From Planctomycetota bacterium (GTDB taxonomy: Bacteria; Planctomycetota; Planctomycetia; Gemmatales; Gemmataceae), in contig JACPPF010000063.1 in NCBI GenBank assembly GCA_016191165.1, forward strand, positions 27,922 through 91,921: a stretch of 64,000 bases of DNA. Reading direction: 5' to 3'. Shown piece by piece: positions 8,711 to 16,025 of this stretch (within the stretch, counting starts at the first letter, position 1; every line of letters starts with the position of its first letter). Below the pieces are notes generated by a model that was not told where the DNA came from, searched no databases, and saw nothing but the letters and a program-made list of their open reading frames with translations. The position numbers and the translations under genes are program-made.

Positions 8711-8750
8711 TCGTTTAGCGCCCGCGCGGCGCCGTGCGGGCGCTAAACGA
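8711..8750. repeat. GTTTAGC-family palindrome between convergent genes
   Basis: TCGTTTAGCGCCCGC and GCGGGCGCTAAACGA form a perfect 15-bp inverted repeat around a short loop. It sits between the convergent DAHP synthase and PQQ-propeller genes and could act as a bidirectional terminator, although there is no T-tract. Confidence 0.75.
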
Positions 8751-8765
8751 AATCACCAAACGAAT

Positions 8766-10007
8766 TCACTTCGGCATCTCCACGCAGATCAACTCTTTCG
8801 CATCGCGAATGTACAATCGGCCATTCGACAGCGCGGGGTGCGCCCAAGTGCTGCCGCAAATTTTGCTGCGCGCCAGCTCGCGATATCCGTTGCGAATCGG
8901 CTCGATGAGCACGAGGTTTCCTGGCTCTTCAACGAGGAGGAGCTTATGGTCGCCGGTGCGAAGCAAGGAGGCGTGATACGTGCCCACGTTGGGGCGTGAC
9001 CACAGTTCCTTGCCGGTGGCTGCATCGACGCAGCGCAGGTTGGCCGAGGCCTTTTTGAACGCCAGCGGGTTGTTGCCGGTCACCATGAAGACGGTGTCCT
9101 TGCCGACCGCGACCGGTGTGGAGAAGTAGCAGTTGAGGCTACCGTTCTTCCAGAGTTTCGACACGCCAGGGATGGCTCGCTTTTGTTCCAGCTTCAAACC
9201 GATGCTGCCCGAGGTGATCGAGCTCCCAATCACGATGTCGTTGTTGACGACGACCGGCGTGGTCGAGCTTTCGCTGAGGAGATCGACGAGCGGGTATTGC
9301 CAGAAGACGCTGCCGTCCTTGGGGGCGATCGAGACGAGCCCTTTGCCGGTAAGGAAAATCACCTGGGTCAATTCGTCCTTGCCGATCACCGTGGGCGAGG
9401 AATAGCTGGCACCGTCGTTGAGTTTCTTCCAGACCTCCTTGCCGGTGTTTTTGTGAAAGGCGACGATCGAGGCGCCCTTGGCGCCGACGTTGACGAGCAG
9501 GTGGTCGCCGACCACGATGGGCGAGCAGGAGCTCCCGAAAAACAGCGGGGACGCCTTGTATTCCGCAGCGGCGTCAACTTGCCAAACCCGCTTGCCCGTC
9601 TGCGCATCGAAGCAAGTAAGGATGCTGGTGATTCCGTAGGTGTAGATGCGATCGCCAATTACCGTCGGCTCGCTGCGCGGTCCGTTGCCAAACGGAATCT
9701 TGGTTGGCTTGCGCGGATAGGAACTCGACCAGATCAGTTCACCTGTGACGGCGTCGAAGGCGGCCAGGGTTTCCTCGTTCTTGTCGGGAGTGCGAAAAAA
9801 GACGTAGGCCTTGCCGTTGGCGATAACGGGCCCGCCGTGGGCTTCGCCGACGGGTTGTTTCCAGGCGATCTTGAGCTGGCCTTGCCACGGCTTGACGATT
9901 TCCTTGGATGCGCCGTCACGGTTGGGGCCGAGCCATTGGGGCCAATCGTCGGCGAAAACCGGGATGGTTGTCAGACACCATAGGCAAATCGAAACGGAAT
10001 AGCGCAT
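8766..10007 (-). CDS. Exported PQQ-like (outer-membrane-type) beta-propeller protein
   Basis: 413 residues with a signal peptide at about 1-19 (cleavage near VFA-DD). The mature start DDWPQWLGPNRDG is the characteristic opening of planctomycete PQQ-like WD repeat proteins. Repeated blades contain the A-x-D/D-A-x-T-G-x-x-x-W tryptophan-docking motif (FDAVTGELIWS, FDAQTGKRVWQ, VDAATGKELWS, and HKNTGKEVWK). Despite the name, binding of PQQ is not implied: dehydrogenase residues are not recognisable. It probably folds as an eight-bladed propeller in the periplasm and mediates protein contacts. The gene stands alone; its upstream region carries a perfect palindrome (10025-10096). Confidence 0.9.
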   Translation of the reverse strand: MRYSVSICLWCLTTIPVFADDWPQWLGPNRDGASKEIVKPWQGQLKIAWKQPVGEAHGGPVIANGKAYVFFRTPDKNEETLAAFDAVTGELIWSSSYPRKPTKIPFGNGPRSEPTVIGDRIYTYGITSILTCFDAQTGKRVWQVDAAAEYKASPLFFGSSCSPIVVGDHLLVNVGAKGASIVAFHKNTGKEVWKKLNDGASYSSPTVIGKDELTQVIFLTGKGLVSIAPKDGSVFWQYPLVDLLSESSTTPVVVNNDIVIGSSITSGSIGLKLEQKRAIPGVSKLWKNGSLNCYFSTPVAVGKDTVFMVTGNNPLAFKKASANLRCVDAATGKELWSRPNVGTYHASLLRTGDHKLLLVEEPGNLVLIEPIRNGYRELARSKICGSTWAHPALSNGRLYIRDAKELICVEMPK

Positions 10008-10024
10008 CGGTAAACCCTCTTTGT

Positions 10025-10096
10025 GTTAGCCGGAAGCGCAAGCGACGGTTACGGGTGGAAATGGCGCTTTTTCCGTCGCTTGCGCTTCCGGCTAAC
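10025..10096. repeat. Perfect palindrome, GCGCAAGCGACGG family
   Basis: GTTAGCCGGAAGCGCAAGCG.. (10025-10048) and its exact complement (10073-10096) form a 24-bp perfect inverted repeat around a 24-nt loop. It fills the gap between the YkgJ-type gene stop and the PQQ-propeller start. Confidence 0.88.
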
Positions 10097-10103
10097 AGAC
10101 GGA

Positions 10104-10526
10104 TCAGAGCTGGATTACATTCAGTCGTTGCGTGATTTCTTCGACGGAAATCAACTCCCCCTGGCCGGAACCCGGGCAGACAACGCAGGTGTGTTGCCAG
10201 TCCTTCGGCGAGCGCAGGTTGCTCTCCCAAAAGGGCCAGGTGCGGCACTGGGCTGGGCGCACCGCATAGATGGTACAGCCGGCCTGTTTGTCGTAAAACA
10301 CACAATCGCCGTTGGCGCGTTCGCGCAGGCTTCGGCCGCTGCGTTCCGCGCGTGTGCGGCGTTGGATCGTCTCATCGAGCGGTTCGCCCAGGAATTCGGC
10401 GATCGCCGCGGTCTCGGCGTCGGTCACCCAGACGTACCCCGGCGTTCCCGTGCAGCAGTTGCCACACATGGTGCAACGAAAGCGTAGGCCGGCATCGTAC
10501 CACGGTTTTTCGACGGGTTCGGTCAT
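10104..10526 (-). CDS. YkgJ-family cysteine cluster protein
   Basis: 140 residues from ATG 10526; the same frame continues upstream to 10835 but that extension overlaps the divergent glycosyltransferase and is not protein-like. Cysteines occur as FRCTMCGNCCTG near the N-terminus, GDCVFYDKQAGCTIY in the middle, PAQCRTWPFW, and a final TCVVCPG. This is the CxxCxxCC...C...C pattern of the YkgJ/UPF0153 family, thought to bind a zinc ion or an Fe-S cluster; its biochemical role is unknown. PAQCRTWPF is highly conserved in the family. It is divergent from the glycosyltransferase (72 bp apart). Confidence 0.88.
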   Translation of the reverse strand: MTEPVEKPWYDAGLRFRCTMCGNCCTGTPGYVWVTDAETAAIAEFLGEPLDETIQRRTRAERSGRSLRERANGDCVFYDKQAGCTIYAVRPAQCRTWPFWESNLRSPKDWQHTCVVCPGSGQGELISVEEITQRLNVIQL

Positions 10527-10598
10527 GCGGATGATTTTATGGACTCGAAAGCGTTTAGCGACGCTTCGCGAAACGGTTGCGCCAAATTGGAAATCGCG

Positions 10599-11273
10599 AT
10601 GAGCGTCTCCATCATCATCCCGACGTTCAACGAAGCCGGCTGCATCGCCGAGACGATTGATTCGCTGCGGCGCCAGAAGCCGCGCGAGATCATCGTTGTG
10701 GATGGCGGCAGCACCGATGACACCCTTGCTGTGGCGCATGACGCGGATCGCGTGCTGACGTCGCAGCCCGGGCGTGCCTTTCAGATGAACGCGGGCGCCC
10801 AGGGGGCGAGCGGCGATTCTCTGCTCTTCTTGCACGCCGACTGCCGACTCGAAGCCGGCGCGCTACCTGCGCTGGAGCGAACGCTGGCGCGACCGCATAT
10901 CGCGGCGGGGTGCTTTTCGATGCGCGTCGAGGCTGCGGGATGGCCTTTTCGCTCGATCGACGCCTGCGCTTCGGCACGGGTCCGCTTGACCGGAATCGTT
11001 TACGGCGATCAAGGCCTGTTTCTCAAACGCGATCTCTTCACGCGCCTGGGCGGCTTTCCACGCCTGAATTTCATGGAGGATGTCTTCTTTTCTCACACCC
11101 TGGCTCACCAGGGGCGCATCGTTGTCGTTAATAGGAATATTTTGGTATCTCCACGCCGCTGGCAGAAAGTGGGCCTGGTGCGGCAAACGCTCACCAACTG
11201 GACGCTGACGGCGCTGGCGTTGTATGGCGTCTCGCCTGATCGACTGACGGCGCATTACCCGCCCGTCAGGTAA
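10599..11273 (+). CDS. TIGR04283-type family 2 glycosyltransferase
   Basis: 224 residues from ATG 10599 (MSVSIIIPTFNEAGCI), the standard GT2 opening; the frame extends 20 codons upstream to 10539 without family similarity. The nucleotide-binding strand IIVVDGGSTDDTLAVA and the LFLHADCRLE metal-binding region are clear, and YGDQGLFLKRDLFTRLGGFP is typical of TIGR04283. These enzymes often occur beside a TIGR04282 (DUF2064) gene, which is missing here. Donor and acceptor are unknown. No transmembrane anchor is evident, so a cytoplasmic or peripheral enzyme is likely. Confidence 0.9.
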   Translation: MSVSIIIPTFNEAGCIAETIDSLRRQKPREIIVVDGGSTDDTLAVAHDADRVLTSQPGRAFQMNAGAQGASGDSLLFLHADCRLEAGALPALERTLARPHIAAGCFSMRVEAAGWPFRSIDACASARVRLTGIVYGDQGLFLKRDLFTRLGGFPRLNFMEDVFFSHTLAHQGRIVVVNRNILVSPRRWQKVGLVRQTLTNWTLTALALYGVSPDRLTAHYPPVR

Positions 11274-11295
11274 TCGCCAGGCCGCAAAACAACCG

Positions 11296-12480
11296 CTAGG
11301 TGATTTCTTCCCGCAGCCGCCCAATCAACGCCCTCGCCCGTTCCTCGTTCAGCAGCAGGGGATTGATCATCAAGACGCCCTGGGCCAGTCTGAGGTGCCC
11401 AACCTGGACCGGCGGCTTGCCGCGACGTAAAGCCCGGCACACGTCGAAGGCATTCGACTTTCCGGTCAGCGTCAACTCCAGCAACGGATAGGTCTGGCCA
11501 TCGCCCGGAATGAGGTTGCTGCACACAGGCGACGAGGAAAGAGCAGCGGCGATTTGCTTTAGCATCGTCTCCATGCCAGTCAGTTCGCGGTCGTAGGCGC
11601 CGCTGGTGAACAGTTTCAACGCCGTCAGCAGGGCCGCGATCTGTTCCTTGGAGACCTTTAACGCGCGGCCGATGCCGTGGCGTGGCATTCCGGGAAGCTT
11701 GGTCTTGTCGATGAGGTGGGCGGGCGGTTCCCAGAGCTCGAAATGGTCGTCCATGTCGAGCATTTGCAAAAGCGCGGAACCAATCAGGTCACGGCGTCCG
11801 CACAGGATGCCGGTCGCCTGCGGGCCGCGAATCGCTTTGCCGCCGGAAAACGCGACCAGGTCGGCGCCGGTGGCGATGATTGCTTTCAAATTGCTGCGCG
11901 GAGGCAGTTCGCCGGCGGCGTCCACCAAGACCGGCAGGCCGCGTGCGTGCGCGACGCGCACCAGCTCGGCCAACGGCGGGGCGGCGTGAACATCATAGAC
12001 GTGCAATACGCCCGCGGTCTTGGGACCGAATTCGGCCTCGTATTCCCATGCCTCCGCGCGCCGCACGCCCGCGCCGGCGACGATTTCCTGAAAGCCGACT
12101 TCGACAAACCGCGCACCGGCGGCACGGACCGCGTGATCGTAGCCGTTGCGATGCTCGCGCGCCACCACGAACTCATGCGGAAAATCCTCGGTGTGCGGCA
12201 GCCGTTCCATGCGGCCGAGGTTGAAGCCCGCGAGAATCGCCGCGGCGCCAAGCGTCAGTGCAGCCGCGGCCCCGCTCGTGACGATGCCCGCCTCCGCCCC
12301 GGTCGTCTCGGCGATAACGCGCGATGCCGCGCCTTGCAGCTCGTCCAGCGGAACCGCGTCGGCAGCGGCCGAGCGAAAGGCGTCAAGAACGGCCTCAGGC
12401 ATCGGTGCGCCGCCCAGGCGGGTCACGGAGCCAGAGACATTGATGATCGGTTCGACGCCCCATTCGCGGTAGATGCTCAT
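11296..12480 (-). CDS. SelA-like PLP-dependent enzyme (aminotransferase/ammonia-lyase fold)
   Basis: 394 residues. The opening MSIYREWGVEPIINVSGSVTRLGG is characteristic of the SelA/D-glucosaminate-6-phosphate ammonia-lyase (DgaE)-like group of fold-type I PLP enzymes. GIVTSGAAAALTLGAAAIL is the phosphate-binding region, LPVLVDAAGELPP carries the aspartate that pairs with the pyridine nitrogen, and FSGGKAIRGPQATG contains the lysine expected to form the Schiff base. True selenocysteine synthase is unlikely because no selB, tRNA-Sec or selD is nearby and the protein is short. Substrate is unknown; lyase or aldolase-type chemistry on a sugar amino acid is possible. Confidence 0.82.
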   Translation of the reverse strand: MSIYREWGVEPIINVSGSVTRLGGAPMPEAVLDAFRSAAADAVPLDELQGAASRVIAETTGAEAGIVTSGAAAALTLGAAAILAGFNLGRMERLPHTEDFPHEFVVAREHRNGYDHAVRAAGARFVEVGFQEIVAGAGVRRAEAWEYEAEFGPKTAGVLHVYDVHAAPPLAELVRVAHARGLPVLVDAAGELPPRSNLKAIIATGADLVAFSGGKAIRGPQATGILCGRRDLIGSALLQMLDMDDHFELWEPPAHLIDKTKLPGMPRHGIGRALKVSKEQIAALLTALKLFTSGAYDRELTGMETMLKQIAAALSSSPVCSNLIPGDGQTYPLLELTLTGKSNAFDVCRALRRGKPPVQVGHLRLAQGVLMINPLLLNEERARALIGRLREEIT

Positions 12481-12505
12481 GCCCTTGCTTTATGACCCAC
12501 TCGAC

Positions 12506-12551
12506 AAAAAAAAAGGCCGATCCGCGCCATCCCTGGCGTGTGATCGGCCTT
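12506..12551 (-). terminator. Rho-independent terminator on the minus strand
   Basis: On the minus strand AAGGCCGATC...GATCGGCCTT (stem 12513-12551, with an inner GCCA/TGGC) is followed by nine T residues. No established minus-strand gene ends just before it, which points to an unannotated transcript from the right. Confidence 0.8.
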
Positions 12552-12620
12552 CAAAATGGTCAGCTTCCATGCCGGACCACCCTGCCGTTTTGAGGCGGCA
12601 GGCCTGGAACCCCTCGTCAC

Positions 12621-12725
12621 TCAGACCAGGGGCGGTCGCCGGGGCGCCTTCCGTGCTTCCCGTTCGACCTCCATCCATGCGGCAAATAATATTTCTTCAG
12701 GAGCGCTTACCTTGCCCTCGATCAT
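12621..12725 (-). CDS. Possible 34-residue small protein
   Basis: An ATG at 12725 opens a short frame beginning MIEGKVSAPEEILFAAW and ending RRPPLV, with ATCAGG just upstream. The composition (charged, with an amphipathic EEILFAAWMEVEREARK stretch) looks protein-like, and a terminator lies about 70 bp downstream in the same direction. The frame remains open to 13058 but that upstream part is not protein-like. It could equally be part of a noncoding RNA. No family is recognised. Confidence 0.3.
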   Translation of the reverse strand: MIEGKVSAPEEILFAAWMEVEREARKAPRRPPLV

Positions 12726-13067
12726 CCTGATCGATTCTGGCTCTTCCGTGTCCGGGTGAAATATTATTTGACCGGCATGGTGGCTTGGGCGGGCGCCCAG
12801 CGCGCACGCTGAGCGCCAAGAATCTCTCCCTTTTTGAAGTCTCGGTACTACAAGAGGCGTTTTCGCAAGCACAGCAACACAAGCCGAAGTCTTGGAGGTT
12901 GATTCCTCATGGTGCTGACAAAAAGAAGCGGACTCACGATGGTATCGGCGCTGCAATCCCTGGAAGTCAAAATCATTTCGCGACCGGCCTGATCGCGCCT
13001 GTTGCCCTGCAAATCTCGGTTGCGTGACGACAACTGACATTGCAGCTGACACACGCAACGAAGGAGA

Positions 13068-13095
13068 ACTTTAACGAGTTGGCCGTTATTGTCAA
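13068..13095 (-). promoter_or_regulatory. Possible sigma-70-type promoter reading toward the 12.5-kb terminator
   Basis: On the minus strand TTGACA (13095-13090) is separated by 16 nt from TAAAGT (13073-13068, four of six matches to TATAAT). It would direct a transcript of about 550 nt ending at the 12506-12551 terminator. Confidence 0.3.
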
Positions 13096-13230
13096 TGCGG
13101 TTTTTGTTTACAGTTCCGTAATTTTTCACATTCATTGCGTAACTCGTTATCAACGCTTGACCACGGGCGAGAATAAAATTCCGAAAAGCCTGCAGGCCGA
13201 GCCGCCACTACAACAAATCGCTTGGTGCAC

Positions 13231-13362
13231 GGCTTTGCACAAAGACTCCAGGCCAAAGTCAAAATAAAGAAAGCAGGAAGGCAGGAAAAGTCAAATCTGC
13301 GTGCTTCCTGCTTGCCTCGGAGTTGGTGGTTTGACAATGTTTCAGAGTTTTTGTGCAAAGCC
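13231..13362. mobile_element. MITE-like element with GGCTTTGCACAAA terminal repeats (copy 1)
   Basis: 132 bp bounded by perfect 13-bp inverted repeats GGCTTTGCACAAA (13231-13243) and TTTGTGCAAAGCC (13350-13362). Subterminal GTCAAA and TTTGAC and a central AAGCAGGAAG/CTTCCTGCTT palindrome lie inside. A second element with the same ends but a different centre is at 61346-61502. No coding capacity. Confidence 0.7.
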
Positions 13363-13428
13363 AGGACTGCTCCAAGCCTGAAGGGTAGGCGAGGTTCTTT
13401 TAGGCGAGCGGCAGGAAAAAATATCCCC

Positions 13429-13494
13429 ACCAGCCCGGAGCGCAAGCGACGGGTCCAGCGGACGTCTGCCCCGTCGCTTGCGCTCCGGGCTGGT
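13429..13494. repeat. Perfect palindrome, GCGCAAGCGACGG family
   Basis: ACCAGCCCGGAGCGCAAGCG.. (13429-13452) and its exact complement (13471-13494) form a 24-bp perfect inverted repeat around an 18-nt loop. A nested outer pair GGGTAGGCGAG/CTCGCCTTACCC flanks it. Confidence 0.88.
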
Positions 13495-13527
13495 AAGTTA
13501 ATACCGGCCGCTCGCCTTACCCTTCGT

Positions 13528-14310
13528 TTACGTTTCAGGCTCGGTGGCAAATCGCCCCGCCAGCAAGATCGCTGCCGTTTCGACCCGCAGGATGCGCGGG
13601 CCTAGGTCGATCGCCTGCCAGCCGTGCTCAAGGGCGAGCGTGACTTCGTCCTCGCTGAAGCCGCCCTCAGGGCCGACCGCGGTGCGAATTGGTATGTGCC
13701 CGGCACCCTCACGCCCGGCCCGTGTCCGGTTGGCCTGACGCGCAAGCGTCGGCTTACCCACTCCGTCGCTTGCGCCTCCGGCTAACGCGGAAGAGGCGAG
13801 AGAACCCGGATGCGCCAGCACGCGCAGCTCGCCAGCTTGGCCACGCATGGAATAGACTTTCCAGTCGATCATCTCGTCAATCTTCATCAGGACATTCCGG
13901 CCACATTGCTTGCTGGCCTCGATGACCCAGCGGTCCAGTTTTTCACGTTTCGCATCGCGCGGGTGCGTGTTGGAGTATCGGCACAGTAACGGAACGAACA
14001 TGGTCACGCCCAGTTCGGTCAATTTCTCAATCAGGAATTGAGCGCGATCTCCTTTGGGAATCGGTGCGGCCACCTCAAGCGTAAACGGCAACTCGCGCTC
14101 CGGGGTGGCGATGCCGAGGATGTCGAGCACGACCTCGCGGCGAGCCACGTCCACGATGCGGGCCGGGTATTCGTGGCCGTCCCCGTTGAATAGCGAGACC
14201 ACGTCGCCTGGGCGAAGCCGGGAGGCGCTGGCAAGATGGCGAGCCTCCGCGCCGTCCAGCGTAAACGGGCCAGGTGCAAGCGGCAAATTGACGTAAAATC
14301 GTGCGGACAT
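13528..14310 (-). CDS. rsmE: 16S rRNA (uracil1498-N3)-methyltransferase RsmE with in-frame repeat insert
   Basis: 260 residues from ATG 14310; E. coli RsmE has 243. Residues 1-70 form the PUA-like RNA-binding domain (ARHLASASRLRPGD). The SPOUT trefoil-knot methyltransferase domain follows: IPKGDRAQFLIEKLTELGV, RYSNTHPRDAKREKLDRWVIEA, and the knot AVGPEGGFSEDEV...LGPRILRVETAAI, which binds SAM. It methylates U1498 of 16S rRNA in the assembled 30S subunit. Residues about 176-196 (ALAGGASDGVGKPTLARQAN) are encoded by a degenerate copy of a genomic palindrome (13729-13786) lying in the loop before the knot strand. Flanking residues up to about 206 are also unlike the family. Confidence 0.9.
   Translation of the reverse strand: MSARFYVNLPLAPGPFTLDGAEARHLASASRLRPGDVVSLFNGDGHEYPARIVDVARREVVLDILGIATPERELPFTLEVAAPIPKGDRAQFLIEKLTELGVTMFVPLLCRYSNTHPRDAKREKLDRWVIEASKQCGRNVLMKIDEMIDWKVYSMRGQAGELRVLAHPGSLASSALAGGASDGVGKPTLARQANRTRAGREGAGHIPIRTAVGPEGGFSEDEVTLALEHGWQAIDLGPRILRVETAAILLAGRFATEPET
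13729..13786. repeat. Palindrome of the GCGCAAGCGACGG family inside rsmE
   Basis: Arms 13729-13752 and 13763-13786 pair at 20 of 24 positions around a 10-nt loop; the right arm reads CCGTCGCTTGCGCCTCCGGC. It is the same family as 10025-10096 and 13429-13494 but is translated as part of RsmE. Confidence 0.8.
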
Positions 14311-14364
14311 TTGTGGTAGAGTACGAGGTCAGGAGGCAGGAGTCAGGGGCAGGAGGCCGGGATC

Positions 14365-15015
14365 ATGTCTAGCAAGAATGCCAACGATGGATCGTTGCAG
14401 ACGACAAAACAGATGCTCGACGATCTGGATGCGTTGATGGAGAAGATGCTCGCACTTCCCGTCAATGATCTGGAAGACGCGCCCCCGTTTCCGAAGGAGG
14501 TCGTGCGGGCGCCGACGTTGTCCGCCAAGCTGACGTTGCTGCAATCGCCGCCGGAACCGCCAAGCGCACCGCCTGACCCGCCGGCGCCAACCGCGACAAC
14601 GACTGTGGAGCCGTTCGTGGGCTTCGCTCCCTTTCCTCACCCGGCGTTTCAATCACCGCATTTCAATTTGCCGGTCGAGCCAGAAGCGCCGCGGCAAGCG
14701 CCGGCGCCGCTGCCAGCGCCGGTGACCAATGACATCGCACCGGCCGCGTTCCGGCCACGCCTGGAACCAACGCCCATTGAGACTCCGACGGCCGAGCCGA
14801 CGCCGGGGCCGCGGATTGCTCTTCATCCGCTGGTGTGGATCAATCAGGCCTTCGATCATGCGACCACGTTCCTGGGGGGTTCCGGCGCCTGGCTGCGCGG
14901 CCCTGCGGGGCGAGCGCTCCTCGGGCTATCCGGGATCGCGTTATCTCTGATCGCCGTTGGATGGTTCCTCAAGGACTGGATGGGGTGGAACTGGCCCTGG
15001 GCTTTCATAGGATAA
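14365..15015 (+). CDS. Proline-rich hypothetical protein with C-terminal membrane anchor
   Basis: 216 residues from ATG 14365, preceded by GCAGGAGG. The N-terminus (about 1-60) is acidic and helical (TKQMLDDLDALMEKMLALP). Residues about 60-145 are low-complexity and rich in proline, alanine and threonine (PPEPPSAPPDPPAP). One hydrophobic helix near the C-terminus (about 188-205, GLSGIALSLIAVGWFL) should anchor it, with the N-terminal part probably cytoplasmic. No known domain is recognised. The 5' leader has short AGGAGGC/AGGAGTC-type direct repeats. It is followed by a palindromic repeat and then the DUF6677 cluster. Confidence 0.7.
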   Translation: MSSKNANDGSLQTTKQMLDDLDALMEKMLALPVNDLEDAPPFPKEVVRAPTLSAKLTLLQSPPEPPSAPPDPPAPTATTTVEPFVGFAPFPHPAFQSPHFNLPVEPEAPRQAPAPLPAPVTNDIAPAAFRPRLEPTPIETPTAEPTPGPRIALHPLVWINQAFDHATTFLGGSGAWLRGPAGRALLGLSGIALSLIAVGWFLKDWMGWNWPWAFIG

Positions 15016-15039
15016 ACGTGGCGCCGCTTGCTGCCTTTG

Positions 15040-15102
15040 GCGTGCGACGAACATTTCGGTCCGTCCGCTTTCGAGCGACGGACCGGAATGTCCGTCGCAC
15101 GC
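15040..15102. repeat. Palindrome, GCGTGCGACGGACATTCCGG family
   Basis: Arms GCGTGCGACGAACATTTCGG (from 15040) and CCGGAATGTCCGTCGCACGC (to 15102) pair at 21 of 23 positions. It lies between two plus-strand genes. Confidence 0.78.
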
Positions 15103-15186
15103 GCAAATAACGGGCCGCACCAGACGAAGTACCTTTGACGTCGAGCCTGAAACGAAAGAACGTGCAGTTCACGGAGCCATGCCATC

Positions 15187-15744
15187 ATGAGTTCGGGGCC
15201 GAACGCCAATTCAAGCCAATCGCCAATCGAACCCTCCGTGCTGGCGGCGACGCTCAGTTATTTGATTCCGGGTCTTGGCCAAATCTACCAGGGACGCTAC
15301 GGCAAGGGCGGGTTGTTCATGGTTTCGCTGCTTGGCATGTTCATGCTCGGACAGGCGATGGGGGATTGGCGGAACGTCTACATTCCCACGGACGGGCCGC
15401 AGGGGGGCCGCGGCATCGTCGGGCTCCTGGTGCGCTGGCATTATGGCGGTCAATTTTTCATCGGCATCGCGGCCTGGCCGGCGCTCGCGCAATCCTACGG
15501 CGTGGCCCCGGCGGGCCTGGGAACCTATCAAAAGGCCCCGGACGAACGCGAGCTCAACGAGTTCTTCCAAAACAACGACAAGACGCCCGACCTCGGGTGG
15601 GTCTACACCGTGGTCGCAGGCATGTTGAACCTGCTGGTGATTTACGACGCCTACATCGGGCCGATTCCTGCCGTGCCACTTCGACCCAACCCCAAGGAAA
15701 CCCTGGCGGCGAAAAAAGAGGCTCGAAAGGAAGAGGTTCTGTGA
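15187..15744 (+). CDS. DUF6677 family membrane protein
   Basis: 185 residues. After a Ser/Asn-rich N-terminus the sequence LAATLSYLIPGLGQIYQGRYGKGGLF matches the DUF6677/TM2-like motif (P-G-x-G-Q-x-Y-x-G-x-x-x-K-G), typical of small membrane proteins with paired helices. Further hydrophobic segments lie at about 38-55, 80-100 and 135-155, and the C-terminus is lysine/glutamate-rich (AAKKEARKEEVL). Function is unknown. Its stop overlaps the next start by one base (TGATG), so it is translationally coupled to the small membrane protein and heads a five-gene cluster ending with a ferredoxin. Confidence 0.85.
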   Translation: MSSGPNANSSQSPIEPSVLAATLSYLIPGLGQIYQGRYGKGGLFMVSLLGMFMLGQAMGDWRNVYIPTDGPQGGRGIVGLLVRWHYGGQFFIGIAAWPALAQSYGVAPAGLGTYQKAPDERELNEFFQNNDKTPDLGWVYTVVAGMLNLLVIYDAYIGPIPAVPLRPNPKETLAAKKEARKEEVL

Positions 15745-16025
15745 TGCTCTTCGCGGCGTCAATCTACTGGCACCTGCCGCTGATGCTTCTGGTCATCAGC
15801 CTGGTTTACAGCGCCACGCGCCACGACGAATGGGACACCATCCTCATCGAGGCGTTTCGCTGGGGCATCCGCATGTTTGGGTTCATGCTCCTGGTGGCAG
15901 GGGTATTGTTTGGCGTCAAATATCTGGGTTTCTGGGTAGTCGGATCGATCGTATTAGCCGTCATGGCGGTTTTTGTCGCCCTTTACCTTTTCAATCTGTT
16001 CTTCGGGTCGCGGAAAAGCTCATGA
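15744..16025 (+). CDS. Small two- to three-helix membrane protein
   Basis: 93 residues beginning MLFAASIYWHLPLMLLVISLVYSATRHDEWDTILIEA. Hydrophobic segments at about 5-24, 42-62 and 64-87 with a short basic C-terminus (FGSRKSS). No family is recognised. Start overlaps the DUF6677 stop (TGATG) and its own stop overlaps the next start (ATGA), so it is expressed as part of the 15187-17956 cluster. It may form a membrane subunit with DUF6677; this is inference from coupling alone. Confidence 0.78.
   Translation: MLFAASIYWHLPLMLLVISLVYSATRHDEWDTILIEAFRWGIRMFGFMLLVAGVLFGVKYLGFWVVGSIVLAVMAVFVALYLFNLFFGSRKSS

Larger units (their letters stand above)
12481..13527. other. 1-kb gap without a convincing large gene; repeats and a possible small transcript
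   Basis: Between the SelA-like gene and rsmE no long protein-like frame was found. It holds a minus-strand terminator (12506-12551), a 34-codon ORF (12621-12725), a 13-bp perfect inverted repeat CAAATAATATTTC/GAAATATTATTTG (12683-12695 and 12758-12770), a promoter-like sequence on the minus strand (13068-13095), a MITE-like element (13231-13362) and a palindrome (13429-13494). Base composition is lower in GC than the surroundings around 13060-13150. Confidence 0.6.

Noticed and set aside
11296..12480. True selenocysteine synthase SelA
   Set aside because: The protein is shorter than SelA, and no selB, selD or tRNA-Sec gene is visible; a SelA-like lyase is more likely.
12621..13058. 145-codon version of the small minus-strand ORF
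   Set aside because: The upstream 110 codons are not protein-like and the start has no ribosome binding site; only the last 34 codons were kept, at low confidence.
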